From NCBI GenBank assembly GCA_963576725.1, contig OY755252.1, positions 57,810,816 through 57,874,815 of the forward strand: 64,000 nt of DNA. The letters run 5' to 3'. The notes beneath the pieces are model-generated. The model was not told the DNA's origin. It was given only the letters and a program-made list of their open reading frames with translations, and ran no database searches. This DNA comes from Azorinus chamasolen. Its lineage: Eukaryota > Mollusca > Bivalvia > Cardiida > Solecurtidae. Positions 11,619 to 23,174 of the stretch are shown here, piece by piece. Positions within the stretch are counted from its first letter, which is position 1; each line of letters begins with the position of its first letter. The position numbers were made by a program, and so were the translations under genes.

Positions 11619-12154
11619 TTATAGTAGAACCTGTCTTAACCGGCCATCAAAAAGAGGTCTAATTGAGTCTATAAGGCAGGTGGTACCTTAACGCATGTCA
11701 TACAGGAGCTTTCTACACTGCTTTTGTCCTTCATTAAGCAACCGCCTGCTTTTTAAGACTCCTTTTTTCAATAGAAGAATTGCCACTTAACACTTTACTT
11801 CATGAATATTCATGTCAGAAATGACACCATGAATATTAATTAGATTATTTCTTACACAGGCACGTGAACACAGAAAATTTTGACCATGTCAGACTCTAAT
11901 TAATCAGTCCTATCTATAATCTAAAGCTTTTGATAGGTCAGATTTGAGTTCTCAAGCTTTTGATTGGTCAGATTTGAGCCAAAGGCTCAAATCTGACCAA
12001 TCAAAAACTTGAGAACGAACTCGGACTCAACTAAAAGTTTTATAAGCATGGACCCCTATCTATATAATTCCATAAGCAAACTATAGGAGCCGTCCGATCA
12101 GGGTCTACTCTGTTTGCAAAGGCGTAGAAATGCATATTTATGGAGTGAAGGGTG
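11619..12154 (+). mobile_element. Nest: MITE K, then MITE C at its TTAA, then MITE H
   Basis: K 11619-11788 (AGTAGAACCTGTCTTAACCG...GCAACCGCCTGC). C 11787-12154 starts at the K TTAA and is itself split by H at about 11925-12057 (TGATTGGTCAGATTTGAGCC / GGCTCAAATCTGACCAATCA palindrome). Confidence 0.7.
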
Positions 12155-12309
12155 TGATGTAATATATGACGTAATACATGACGTATTTATGGATTAATTC
12201 ACCAAACTTCATACAAGTGTGTATGAATATTAGATGTGCACCTGGGACCATATCCATAAAGCTCCTATGGAGACAACTGAAAATATTTCTTAGTTTCATG
12301 AATATCCCT

Positions 12310-12516
12310 TAACCAAATCCCTCATATTGACGCCTTTTGACGCTCTTTGAAACCATTGCGATAAATAGAGAATTTGCTCCTTAGGCTCTATTTATCACAA
12401 TGGTTTCAAAATTAGAAATCTACACACTTCTAAATGTTTTCCTTTTCTATCGTAAATGCCCCATTTTCAGTAGATTTATTCAAAGAGGTATTCAAAAATA
12501 GCCCATGCTGTTAGGT
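12310..12516 (-). mobile_element. MITE B
   Basis: CTTAACCAAATCCCTCATATTG to AGCCCATGCTGTTAGGTTA; palindrome TTTGCTCCTTAGG with one arm worn. Confidence 0.7.
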
Positions 12517-12692
12517 TACTCTAATTCAATCAATACAATTTAATCATTACATGTTAATCTATTTTTTAGAAATAAAACTTCATATAAACTATGAATTTAA
12601 TACAATATACTAATCGCTATTGAACAGACATTTACTGATTAGTTTTAGAGATTTAGACAGAAACAATATGTGTTTGTAAAACACTATGGCCC

Positions 12693-12849
12693 CGATTTGA
12701 CATTTGACCTTGACCTTAATAAGTCACCCTAAAAATGTTAGCCGCCATAAATTGCACATGCATGCCAAGTTTGAAGTACGTATGTGCAATGGCTACAAAA
12801 TTATCACCAACATTAAAGTTCGACACAAACCAACCAACCAACGGAAAGA
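12693..12849 (+). repeat. Dispersed repeat Q, copy 1
   Basis: GATTTGACATTTGACCTTGA, AATTGCACATGCATG.CAAG and GTGCAATGGCTACAAAATT match 49440-49628. Confidence 0.65.
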
Positions 12850-12985
12850 GCAACAAGAGGGCCAGAATGGCCCTGACATCGCTCACCAGACAATCAGGAG
12901 AGAAGATTTTCAAAGATTTCACTATATGTTTCTATAGTAAACTAGCCGGCCCTGGGGTGGGGCAAATTTTAATTCAGAAAGAATA
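12850..12985 (+). mobile_element. Element J fragment
   Basis: CAACAAGAGGGCCAGAATGG start and one partial tandem-core unit ending near TGGGGTGGGGC. Confidence 0.7.
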
Positions 12986-13077
12986 AATTAATCTATACTT
13001 ATGTTCAAAATTTCAGATATTTTCATTACATCTTCATGAGTTCATATTATTATTCATATCTTAAGATTGATGTACTT

Positions 13078-13324
13078 TTAACCGTTCCCCTGTTTTATGT
13101 TTATTCAAAATTTCAATACCTAGTGAATATTCATGGACAAAATAGTTGTAATGAAATATGGAAAGTGGGACAGTATAGCCATTTTAGAAAGTAAAGAAAC
13201 ATATTTCAAATTCCATTGACAAACAGATCAGACCCTGATCAGACAGCTGCTATAGGAGCCGTCTGATTTGGTCTGTTCTGTTTGCAAATGCATGAAAAGT
13301 CATTTATATGAGGGAAAGGCTTAA
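13078..13324 (+). mobile_element. MITE A
   Basis: TTAA 13078-13081 and 13321-13324; ends CCGTTCCCCTGTTTTA / TATGAGGGAAAGGC; central dyad GCTGCTATAGGAGC. Confidence 0.85.
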
Positions 13325-13394
13325 GTAAACATATTATAAGTGCATGTATATTGTACACAAAATAAAAATAATTTAATGCAATTTGCACTATATT

Positions 13395-13509
13395 ATATCA
13401 TAAGCAGATACAGCAGATTGATCAGATGGCTACTACATGAGCCATCTGATCTGGGTCTACTCTGTTTGCAAAGGTGTAGAAATGCATATTTATGGAGTAA
13501 AGGATTAAT
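13395..13509 (+). mobile_element. MITE C right half
   Basis: ATCATAAGCAGATACAGCAG, then TGGGTCTACTCTGTTTGC and TTTATGGAGTAAAGG. Confidence 0.65.
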
Positions 13510-14058
13510 TGTTCTATTTACAGGTCAGATCTAATTTGCAACTGCCATTATCCAGAAGGGAGGCAATCCAGTTGTAATCAAAAAGTGTGAAAGGGAGATG
13601 TATGCTTAAAATAGCCAGCTAAAAATAGACACTGCTCTCCAAGATGCAATAGAACACTTGAATTTGTATTAAGCTGAACTTCACAGCAGATACAGTTATT
13701 GGATATATATTCAGGGTTCCCACAAAACAGAAAAAATAAAATTCCCTGACTTTTCACTGACTTTTCACTGTCCAAATTGCAATTTTCCCTGACCCCATGT
13801 TAACCGATTATGTTTAATTGGTCATCTTAGGGCATGATCAATAAATGTTGGCCTTCGTCCTCCCCATCAGCCAATCTTTACCACCTCTCTCTTTATGACA
13901 ACTATATATACAGCAGTAGTGTTTTGATCATTTAAAAAAATTTTTTTTTTGACTTTTTCATTTTTAAATGCTCAATATTGAATGTTACATGCAGGATGCC
14001 ATACATGTCCTAATATGCACCCAAAGTATAAAGTATCTTGAATATTTTTGTACCTCTC

Positions 14059-14277
14059 TTAACCCTTTCCTCCATTATTTTTTATTAGAAACTCCATCTA
14101 CTATGAATATATAATTAAGTAAAGTTTTATTTTTTTAAAGCAAAGTTAAGAAATATTTTGGCAGTATACTACAGTAAAAACTCAGATTTATGATATTTTT
14201 CTAAGCAAACAGAGTAGACCCTGGGTCTATTCTGTTTGCAAAGGTGATAAAATGTGTATCTATGGTAGAAATGGTTA
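14059..14277 (+). mobile_element. MITE C, worn
   Basis: TTAACCCTTTCCTCCATTATT start, degenerate palindrome (GAGTAGACCCTGGGTCTATTC). Confidence 0.6.
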
Positions 14278-14361
14278 GTCTTTCAGTTTTTCTGTGTATT
14301 AAGCTGAATTTTAAAATAGTATGTCATACAGTCTGTAAGACACTGATACAGCATGTTATTA

Positions 14362-14494
14362 AAATGGGGTCAAAATTGGCCCTGCCCCAGGGCTAGCTAG
14401 TTTTCTATAGAAACACATGGTGAAAACTTTGAAAATATTCTCCTCTGATTTTCTGGTGAGAAATATCAGGGCCTTTCAGGCCCTCTTGTTTTGC
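14362..14494 (-). mobile_element. Element J, single unit
   Basis: Reverse of the J core: GGGGTCAAAATTGGCCCTGCC to CAGGCCCTCTTGTT. Confidence 0.75.
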
Positions 14495-14573
14495 AATTTA
14501 ATCAAAATTTTGCATCACGTGGGATGTTTTTCCCAAATTGGGAAAAATAGGTCCTTTTAATGGGTCTATGTAG

Positions 14574-14816
14574 ATGCCAGAAAAGGGTCTACATTTTCAC
14601 TGTTTTCATAATAGCAGACTAAATATTGCTGCCCTTACAAGTGAAGACAGTACAGTAGAATTTGAAATATCTAGCACCGCTGCTCAGACTGTCCTAACAA
14701 GTGAAGACACTACAGTAGAATGTCCAATATCTAGCATTGCTGCCCTATTCAAGCACTGCTGTCAAAATGGATGCTGGAGTCTTGCAGAGGTGCCAGAATG
14801 TATGCCATGCATGTAA
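14574..14816 (+). other. Short open frame with duplicated motif, function unknown
   Basis: 80 codons containing two copies of a LTSED.TVE..ISS motif. No splice sites or family match were recognised; probably transposon interior rather than a gene. Confidence 0.2.
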
Positions 14817-15119
14817 CAAAAATGTGACATGTATTTTGACATGATAATCTTTAAAAAAGGCCCTTAATGGTCAAAATATTAGATCAGAGCAATTTAAGTA
14901 TTTATGTATAAAGATGTTTGGTTTAGTCAAGATTGAAGAAACTGCCTTAGCCTTTTATTTTCATTCTTTCTCCTTTTTGACATATTTCCTCAGCCCTCAT
15001 CCTTTGGTTCCAAAATTCCCTGACTTTTCCCTGACTTTTGCCAAATTTCAAATTTCCCTGACCAATTAAAAAATTCCCTGACTTTTCCCTGACCCTGTCC
15101 GTGGGAACCCTGATATTGA

Positions 15120-15190
15120 TAGCTGGCAGCTTAATGCAGGGCATAGATATGGAAAAAAGCTTTAAGAGCTTTCTGCATTTTGAGTATTAT
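15120..15190 (+). mobile_element. MITE K/E' core fragment
   Basis: GGCAGCTTAATGCAGGGCA and GAGCTTTCTGCATT only. Confidence 0.5.
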
Positions 15191-15362
15191 CCACAAAGTT
15201 TTCTCAATCTAAAATGAGTGTGTGCAATTTGTCACAATTTCTACTCTACTGATCAGGCTAAGGGTGATTACCAGCGAGTCCTATCAGAGCACTGGCTTAT
15301 CTCTGAATATTAGGAAAATTTTAACCTGTAGAACCTTTAGACTGTAGATGTGAAAAAGTATA

Positions 15363-15945
15363 TATATACACAGGGCAGGGCCAATTTTAACCTCAGAGCT
15401 ATAATATTAACAAAACTCATAAAGGCATGCTAAGTTAATCTATACAACAAATATCTAAGCTCTGTGACATGTAGTTTTGACAAGAAGAGTTTCAAAGTTT
15501 TTCCTATGCATATATAGTGATCCCATGGGCTGTTTATGCAGTCAGCTACAAAAAACTGTCAATCCCTGGGGTGGGGCCAATTTTGACCCTAGGGGCATAA
15601 TTTATATAACTTTTGTAGAAGACATGAAGTTGAAGCTATGTGCCAAATATGAAAGCTGAGAACCTTCTAGTTTGAGAGGAGAAGAATTTCAAAGTTTTCA
15701 CTATATGTTTCTATTGAAAACTGAAAACCCCTGGGGCAGGGCCAATTTTGACCCCAGGGGCATAATTTATATAACTTTTGTAGAGGACCTACAGATGATG
15801 CTATGTACCAAAGATGAAAGCTGAGAACCCTGTAGATTCAGAGGAGAAGATTTTTAAAGGTTGAAATTGTTGACGCCCGACGACGGACATCAGGTGATCA
15901 CAAAAGCTCACCCTGAACACAAAAGTGCTCTGGTGAGCTAAAAAC
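15363..15945 (+). mobile_element. Element J, about three ~165-bp units
   Basis: Units carrying CCTGGGG.GGGGCCAATTTTGA and GAAAGCTGAGAACC; ends GGTGATCACAAAAGCTCACC ... GGTGAGCTAAAAA. Confidence 0.85.
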
Positions 15946-16221
15946 AATATGGGGGGGGGGGATATCCTAAAGGTGACCTTAGATTACAACATTCCTAAGG
16001 AGAGTTTGGGATTCAATAGACAGAAAAATTCAAATTTCACACATGGCTAGTATCATCCAAAAATGGGGCACTCTGATACTTTCAAACAGTGTAGACCCAG
16101 ATCAGATCTTGAGCTGGAATGTGGGCCTCTGATCAGGGTTAGCAGTCGTCAGAACTGACATTAATTTGTGTACGACAATCACAAACAATATAATCACTAA
16201 TCAGACACCAAATTCTGATCT
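15946..16221. other. No gene seen; poly-G run
   Basis: (G)11 at about 15951-15961 and a worn A/C palindrome at 16085-16150. Confidence 0.5.
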
Positions 16222-16430
16222 AGGTCTACAGAGAGTGGTCCAGATAAGATGCGTAAATTAAAACATTTTCTGGAATAACTTCTTTATTTCTCCATCAAAC
16301 CCTATGTTGTGACCACTCTTTAGAATCGTCTCAAAGAGACGATTCTAAAGAGTGGTCACAACATAGGGTTTGGTAGAGAAATGACGATTTTAATCTTTGA
16401 GTATGCACCTTTATCTGTAGCTCTGTACAG
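16222..16430 (+). mobile_element. MITE F
   Basis: CCAGATAAGATGCGTAAATT ... GCACCTTTATCTG inverted ends; palindrome centred on GTCTCAAAGAGAC at about 16335. Confidence 0.85.
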
Positions 16431-16569
16431 AGTTTATAAAACTGAATAATATCTGAATACCCCATTTTCAGTGATACTAGTAATTTATTGGCAATGTGTC
16501 AAACAATAGTCAAAAAGCATACTAAACTGCATCTAGGTAGATATAGAGTATATTGCACAAGCCCTTTCA

Positions 16570-18087
16570 AAACAAGAGGGCCAGAATGGCCCTGAAGCGC
16601 TCACCAGACAATCAGAGGAGAAGATTTTCAGAGTTTTAACTATATGTTTCTATAGAAATCTAGCCAGCCCTGGGGTGGGGCCAATTTTGATCCAAAGGGC
16701 ACAATCTAAATAACTCTTGTAGAGGACTTGAATGTGATGTTATGTGCCAATAATGAAAGCTGATATCCTTCCAGTTTCAGAGGAGAAGATTTTCAAAGGT
16801 TTCACAAGATGTTTCTATTGAAAACTGGCTACCCCTGGTGCGGGGCCAATTTTGACCCCAGGGACATAATTTATGTAACTTTTGTAGAGGACCTGAACAT
16901 GATGCTATGTGCCAAATATGAAAGCTTTGAACCTTCCAGTTTCAGAGGAGAAGATTTTCAAAGTTTTCCCTATACATTTTGTATGTTTCTATTGAAATCT
17001 AGCCACCCCTGGGGCGGGCCAATTTTGACCCCAGGGGCATTATTTATATAACTTTTGTAGAGGACCTGAATACAATGCTATGTGCCAAAGATGAAAGCTG
17101 AGAACCTTCCAGTTTCAGAGGAGAAGAATTTCTAAGTTTTCCCTATGTGTTTCTATTGAAACTTGCCACCCCTGGGGCGGGGCCAATTTTGACCACAATG
17201 GCATTATTTATATAACTTTTGTAGAGGACCTGAATATGATGCTATGTGCCAAATATGAAAGCTGAGAACCTTCCAGTTTTAGAGAAGAAGATTTTCAAAG
17301 TTTTCACCTTATGTTTCTATTGAAAACTGGCTACCCCTGGGGCGGGGCCAATTTTGACCCCAGGGGCATTATTTATATAACTTTTGTAGAGGACCTGAAT
17401 ATGATGCTATGTGCCAAATATGAATGCTGAGAACCTTCCAGTTTCAGAGGAGAAGAATTTCTAAGTTTTCCCTATATGTTTCTATTGAAACTTGCCACCC
17501 CTGGGGCGGGGCCAATTTTGACCCCAGAGGCATTATTTATATAACTTTTGTAGAGGACCTGAATATGGTGCTATGTGCCAAATATGAAAGCTGAGAACCT
17601 TCCAGTTTCAGAGGAGAAGATTTTCAAAGTTTTCCCTATATAATTCTATTGAAAACTAGCCGCCCCTGGGGCAGGGCCAATTTTGACCCCAGGGGCATAA
17701 TTTATATAACTTTTGTAGAGGACCTTAATATGATGCTATGTGCCAAATATGAGAGCTCAGAACCTTCCAGTTTCAGAGGAGAAGAATTTCAAAGTTTTAC
17801 TATATAATTCTATTGAAAACAAAGCACCCCTGGGGCGGGGCCAATTTTGACCCCAGGGGCATAATTTATATAACTTTTGTAGAGGACCTGAATATGATGC
17901 TATGTGCCAAAGATGAAAGTTGAGAACCCTGCAGATTCAGAGGAGAAGATTTTTAAAGGTTCAAATTGTTGACGACGGACGACGAACGACGAACGACAAA
18001 CGACGCACGACGCACGACGACGGACGACGGACAACTGGTGATCACAAAAGCTCACCCTGAGCACTTTGTGCTCTGGTGAGCTAAAAA
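16570..18087 (+). mobile_element. Element J with eight ~165-bp tandem units
   Basis: Start AACAAGAGGGCCAGAATGG. The TGGGG marker recurs at 16671, 16836, 17010, 17173, 17338, 17502, 17667 and 17831 (163-165 bp apart, one 174). Ends in GACGACGGAC-type simple sequence, then GGTGATCACAAAAGCTCACC and GGTGAGCTAAAAA. Structure is like the tandem-core pearl-type elements of bivalves. Confidence 0.92.
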
Positions 18088-18093
18088 TAAACA

Positions 18094-18309
18094 TTAACCT
18101 TTAGCCTGCTGAGCAAATTATTTTTACAAATTATTTTTCACCAACTACATTTTCAAAATTCAAGTTACAATCAATTTGTCTACCAAAATGCAATCTGGGT
18201 GTCAAACAGTTTGGATCCTGATGAGACGCCGAGTTACTCGGCGTCTCATCTGGATCCAAACTGTTTGCCTAGGTGTTCACTCATCCGTGAATAGCAGGCT
18301 AAAGGTTAA
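18094..18309. mobile_element. MITE G, intact
   Basis: TTAA CCTTTAGCCTGCTG ... AGCAGGCTAAAGG TTAA. The central perfect palindrome AAACAGTTTGGATCC... / GGATCCAAACTGTTT is centred on GAGTTACTC. It shows that the isolated G palindromes elsewhere belong to a TTAA-target MITE. Confidence 0.9.
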
Positions 18310-18345
18310 CATTGACTCGCTGTGATTACAAACAGATCAACTCTT

Positions 18346-18610
18346 ATAACCCTTCACCTCATTAATATTCATGTAAGACTCCACCCATTATGAATATTAA
18401 TTTGACCCTTTCCTGCATGAATAGCAATTTAACCCATTTCTTCATATTGACACCTCTGTAAAAGTCACTTTTTGAAACCATTGTGATAAACGGAGCATTT
18501 GCTCCATAAGAAGCAAATGCTTTATTTATCACAATGGTTTCAAAACTACAATTCTAAAATTTTCCTTTTCTCTAATAAATGCTCCTTTTCAGTAGATTTA
18601 TTAAGGAAAT
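18346..18610 (-). mobile_element. MITE C left fragment followed by MITE B
   Basis: C fragment 18346-18430 (plus orientation), B 18432-18610 (minus): ACCCATTTCTTCATATTGAC, palindrome GGAGCATTTGCTCC.TAAGAAGC, TAATGCTCCTTTTCAG-type right arm. Confidence 0.75.
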
Positions 18611-18671
18611 GAAGGAAGTTATATCACTGTATGGATATACATGGATTGAATTTTTTTTTATAATTACATAT

Positions 18672-19033
18672 TACAGTGCTCCCTCTCTACAACGACACCC
18701 TTTGGGATACGAAAATTGTATGTGTTGCTCAGAGGGAGTTGTTATAGGGAGCGAAAATCAAACATAATTAGCTTGTTTGCAGATCCCCAGATCAGGTATT
18801 TTTCAAGAACTAAAACCGTTATGCCTCAATCAAATCCTATGTTGTGACCACTCTTTAGAATCTTCACAAAGTGACGATTCTAAAGAGTGGTCATAACATA
18901 GGATTTGATGGAGGCATAAAGAAAATATGATGGAAAAAGTTGTTTCTGGAGCCTTGTTGTTTCGGAAATAGTGACATGCGTTGTAAGGAGGGCATCGTTA
19001 TTGAGAGGGCCGTTGTAGGGATGAAGCACTGTA
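18672..19033. mobile_element. MITE L, copy 1
   Basis: TACAGTGCTCCCTCTCTACAA ... TTGTAGGGATGAAGCACTGTA; the core palindrome is of F type (CCTATGTTGTGACCACTC). Second copy at 38751. Confidence 0.85.
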
Positions 19034-19090
19034 ACAAGGAAAGTTTTAGCTGTAACTGAAACTTTGGGAATCAGATTTATATCATTCAAT

Positions 19091-19175
19091 AAGCAAACAG
19101 AACAGATCCTGATTGGACAGCTCCTATTCTATTTACAAGGGTACCAAAAGTTGTCTATATAAGAGAATGGCTTAA
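19091..19175 (+). mobile_element. MITE C right fragment
   Basis: ATAAGCAAACAGAACAGATCC to AGAGAATGGCTTAA. Confidence 0.55.
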
Positions 19176-19297
19176 TTATTGCAGTACAAATATATGATAT
19201 GAAGCATTATTACCATGGTAAACAGCAGTGAATGAGTTCTGTAACAAAAGCAAACACAGCAGACTCAGATCAGATGTCTGATCTGGGTCTATAGCCT

Positions 19298-19506
19298 TTA
19301 ACCCTTTCCTCAATAAATACGCCTTTCTACGCCTGTTGAAGTCACCTGTTGAAACCATTGTGATAAAAGGAGCAAATGCTCTTTTTATCACAATGGTTTC
19401 AAATTACAAAATTCTAAAAATTTCCTTTTTTCTAGTCAATGCTCCTTTTCGGTAGATGCATCCAAAGAGGTTGGACCTAAAAATAGCCTATGGAGGAAAG
19501 AGTTAA
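19298..19506 (-). mobile_element. MITE B
   Basis: TTAA at both ends; palindrome GATAAAAGGAGCAAATGCTC worn in one arm. Confidence 0.85.
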
Positions 19507-19808
19507 ATGGCAGTACTATGGGGTAAACGGACAACTCTGCATGCTAGTGACAATTTTGGTGAATACCCTATACCTGTAAACTGTTTGAATCCATACAAGA
19601 TACAAAGTAATTCAGCACCTCATTGGGATTGTAACTGTTTGTAAAGGAATAAACCTTTCCTTCATAAAAATGCCTTTTCATGCATTTGCAAACAGAGTAG
19701 ACCCAGATCAGACTGCTCCTGTAGGTCCTGTATTTTAATAACCATTATAATATCATTATACCATTATCAATCCATTACAACAATTACAACAATATCACAA
19801 CCAATATA

Positions 19809-20172
19809 ACAAGAGCCGTGTGCGGCGCCAACACTCGTCTGAAAAAAATAAAGGGCAATTACTCAAACATTTTGAAACCAAGAGTTACAGTTCTTATGTA
19901 GAGGCCTTCTCCTCAATGAGATATACCAACCTATGAAGTTTCATGTTGATACCTCTTATACTTTTTAAGTAATCAGCTACATTAAAGTTTTTGCATGCCA
20001 ACAATGAAGACGACAACGCCTATGACCCAGTGATCACAATGGCTCAACTTTTCTTCAAATCAGACGAGCTAATAATCTAATATTAAAAGTTTATGTACAC
20101 CGATGACGACAATGCCTTCCACCCAGTGATCACAATAGCTCCACGTTTTCTTTGAAACAGACGAGCTAAACA
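19809..20172 (+). mobile_element. Element M with partial second unit
   Basis: AACAAGAGCCGTGTGCGGCG ... CCCAGTGATCACAATGGCTC ... CAGACGAGCTAA, then a second shorter unit ending CAGACGAGCTAA. Relatives at 42627 and 47156. Confidence 0.8.
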
Positions 20173-20332
20173 TTCAAATAATGAACAGTCATGATGTCAT
20201 TATTTCTTACATGAATATTAAACAGTGAAAGGGCTAAGATACATGTATTTGATATTTATATATTATACTTATGATCAACAAATAAATTCAATCTATATAT
20301 ACATGTATTATGTACATGTAAAACTACTGGAA

Positions 20333-20540
20333 TACAGTAAAACCTCTCTACAGCGGCCTTTGTATTAACACAATTTGTTGGTATTTAGGGCTGGTGGCAG
20401 CTTAAAGCAAGGTGAAAGTAAAACAGAACGCTCCTATAGGAGCGTTCTGTTTTACTTTCACCTTGCTTTAAGCAACCACCTGCCTTTAACACAAAATACT
20501 TGATGCAATTTAGTGGCCATTATAGAGAGGTTTTACTGTA
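20333..20540. mobile_element. MITE E, intact
   Basis: TACAGTAAAACCTCTCTACAG ... AGAGAGGTTTTACTGTA, TA target; perfect palindrome centred on CGCTCCTATAGGAGCG. Confidence 0.92.
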
Positions 20541-20567
20541 TATAATAAATACTTGAAACGTAAAATT

Positions 20568-21033
20568 TTAACTCTTTACTTGATGAATATCCATGTAAGA
20601 AAAAATGAAGTAATTTATATAAATTAGCTGAAATTTTACAATGGCACAATGAAGACATGATTTCTGGCCATGGCAGAAACTGCATACTTGGTTTAACCCT
20701 TTCCCTCATATAAACGTGTTTTCACGCATTTGCAAAAAAAAGTAGACCCAGATCAGACGGCTCCTACAGGAGCCGTCTGATCAGGGTCTGCTCTGTCTGA
20801 TCAGCCGTCTGATCAGGGTCTGCTCTGTTAGCTAAAAGAATTTGATAGGTCTGTTTCTTTGCTTTCTAAAATGTCTATAATGTAACACCTTCCATATTTC
20901 TTTATAATTATTTTATTAATGAATATTCAGTAGGTATTGAAATTTGGCCTAAATACAGAACAGGGCTATATTACTCTATAAGCAAACTGAGCTGGGTCTA
21001 CTTTGTTTGCAAAGGTGTTAAAAGATGTGTTAA
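20568..21033 (+). mobile_element. MITE C split by MITE A
   Basis: C left 20568-20692 and right 20970-21033. A (minus) at 20693-20969 has a duplicated GATCAGGGTCTGCTCTG segment near 20773-20829. Confidence 0.7.
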
Positions 21034-21273
21034 CCCTTCTCTCTTTTAAAATACATTTCTCCTTCTTTACCCATGCCCTGTTTTATAATTACATATATCT
21101 TCACTCTGTACACGTACTTCGCTGTGCAATCACTGCTGTGGAGTGCACTGGTTGCACAATCAACTTGTAAATAGTGCAGACCCTGATGAGACAGCTCCTG
21201 CAGGAGCTGTCTCATCTGGGTCTTCACTATTTACAGGTAGGTATATTGACGTGAATAGCAAGCGAAGGGTTAA
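21030..21273 (-). mobile_element. MITE D, intact
   Basis: TTAA 21030-21033 and 21270-21273; dyad AGCTCCTGCAGGAGCT near 21200; CCTACC...GGTAGGTATATTGACGTG end. Confidence 0.9.
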
Positions 21274-21427
21274 TCAGGGTCTGATGTGTTTGCATTCAGA
21301 TTTGCTTTTCTATAGTTCCTGTCTGCGCCAACATACCATGTGTTCATGTGCCATTATCAAAGGTAACCTAATTAATATTCATGATGATATTATTCCTTAA
21401 ATGAATATTCTACAAGCAAAGGGCTAA
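21274..21427 (-). mobile_element. MITE C fragment
   Basis: AGGGTCTGATGTGTTTGC to AAATGAATATTCTACAAGCAAAGGGCTAA. Confidence 0.55.
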
Positions 21428-21486
21428 AACTAAAACTGAAAGTGCTAAAAAAATGTTCACACATGCAGTATCTCCTAAAAAACATT

Positions 21487-21600
21487 TAACCATTTCCATC
21501 ATATGAACACCTTTTCAGTGTATTCATGCATTTACAAACAGAGTAGACCCAGATCGGACGGCACATAAATATGCCATCATAAAACTTCAGTTAATAAATA
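21487..21600 (-). mobile_element. MITE C-like fragment
   Basis: AACCATTTCCATCATATGAAC, GAGTAGACCCAGATC, AATATTCATGATGTCATTA. Confidence 0.5.
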
Positions 21601-21679
21601 TTCATGATGTCATTATTCCTTACATAAACAAAACTCTCTATGAAAATGAATATTAATTTAGGTTCTGTAAGGTAAACAT

Positions 21680-21929
21680 TTAACCCATTCCCTGTTCTAT
21701 ATTTAGGCCAAATTTCAATACCTACTGTATATTCATGAACAAAAACAGTTATAATCAAATATGGAAGATGGAACATTGTAGACATTTAGAAAGTAAAGAA
21801 ACAGAGCTATCAAATTCTATTAGCAAACAGAGCAGACCCTGATCAGACGGCTCCTCTAGGAGCCGTCTGATCTGGGTCTACTCTGTTTGCAAATGCGTGA
21901 AAACACGTTTATATGAGGGAAAGGGTTAA
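21680..21929 (+). mobile_element. MITE A, intact
   Basis: TTAA at both ends, near-perfect dyad GGCTCCTCTAGGAGCC, end TATGAGGGAAAGGG. Confidence 0.92.
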
Positions 21930-21934
21930 AAGAG

Positions 21935-22092
21935 AATTGTTGGCCTCAACAGAATCTGTATTGATCAGATCTATATCATTTCATAAGCAAACAGAGCCAA
22001 CCGTGGTCAGATGGCTTCTGCAGGAGCTGTCTGATCTGGGTTTACTCTGTTTGCAAATGTGCCAAAAGGCGTTTATATCAGGAAAAGATTAA
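21935..22092 (+). mobile_element. MITE C right half
   Basis: CAGATCTATATCATTTCATAAGC, imperfect palindrome, then GGCGTTTATATCAGGAAAAG. Confidence 0.65.
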
Positions 22093-22123
22093 TAGATGAG
22101 TACGTAAATTTGGTGCTGTTCTG

Positions 22124-22596
22124 ATAACCCTTTCCCTCATGAATATTTATGTAAGAAATAATAATATTATGAATATAAATTACAGTAAAAACTCTCTATG
22201 ACGGCCACTAAATTACATCAAGTATTTTGTGTTAAAGGCAGGTGGCTGCTTAAAAGCAAGGTGAACGTAAAACAGAACGCTCCTATAGGAGCGTTCTGTT
22301 TTACAATTCACCTTGCTTTAAGCAGCCACCTGTCCTAAATACCAACTAATTAACACAATTCAGTGACCGTTATAGAGAGATTTTACTGTATTACTTTTAC
22401 TGTAGCTGAATTTTTATTATGGCATATGAATGCAGGTATTTTTGACAATGGCAGAAACTATAAAATCATATCTATATAATTCCTCATAAGCAAACAGAGC
22501 AGACCCTGATCAGACGGCTCCTACAGGAGCCGTCTGATCTGGGTCTACTCTGTTTGCAAAACTATGTAAATGTGTTTATATAAAGGAAAGGGTTAA
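22124..22596 (+). mobile_element. MITE C carrying nested MITE E
   Basis: C left 22124-22190; E 22191-22390 with TA on both sides (palindrome CGCTCCTATAGGAGCG); C right with dyad GGCTCCTACAGGAGCC to GGAAAGGGTTAA. Confidence 0.88.
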
Positions 22597-22829
22597 ATGA
22601 AAATAATGGGGAAGCAAATATTGTAGACCCAGATCAAAATGCTGGCTGATCTAGGTCTACACTATTTGTCATAGTTTGTTTGATTATTTTTGATAATTAT
22701 GGTAATCTTTGTACAAATAACATCAAACAAGTTAATACCTTATCATACATTGTGATGAAAATAATGACTATGTGGTTTTTGCTAATATGAGAACAAGAAA
22801 CCTCAACAATAAACCTCAAAGTATCACTT

Positions 22830-23057
22830 TAGCCCTTTCCTCCACAAATTCACCTTTCTATGCCACTGCAATTGTCACTTTTTGAAACCATTGTGATAAA
22901 TAGAGCATTTGCTCCTATAGGAGCGAATGTTCTATTTATCACAATGGTTTCAAACTACAAAATTCTAAAATTTTCCTTTTCTCTAGTTAATGCTCCTTTT
23001 CGGTAGATTTATTCAAAGTGGTTGTATCTAAAAATAGCCTATGAGGGAATGGATTTT
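22830..23057 (-). mobile_element. MITE B
   Basis: GCCCTTTCCTCCACAAATTC ... AAAATAGCCTATGAGGGAATGG; palindrome TTTGCTCCTATAGGAGCGAA. Confidence 0.82.
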
Positions 23058-23174
23058 AACAGCTCATTATATGTTACTTGCAAACACCTGGAAGCATTTA
23101 TATTTATTCATATTAATTTCCACAAAGCAATGAACAGGAAAGCAATCTTGACATACATGTTTTATAAGGAAGTA

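Larger units (their letters stand above)
13712..15112. mobile_element. Possible element bounded by CAGGGTTCCCAC / GTGGGAACCCTG
   Basis: Inverted 12-bp ends plus CCCTGACTTTTC repeats on both flanks. No matching 8-bp target duplication (TATATATT versus ATATTGAT), so it may be two separate copies. The interior holds MITE C (14059-14277), J (14362-14494), a duplicated AAGTGAAGACA.TACAGTAGAA motif (14638-14725) and a 110-bp block shared with 5675-5790. Confidence 0.35.

Noticed and set aside
13712..15112. A single hAT element bounded by CAGGGTTCCCAC / GTGGGAACCCTG
   Set aside because: Flanking 8-mers do not match (TATATATT and ATATTGAT), so unity of the element is not supported; kept only as a low-confidence feature.
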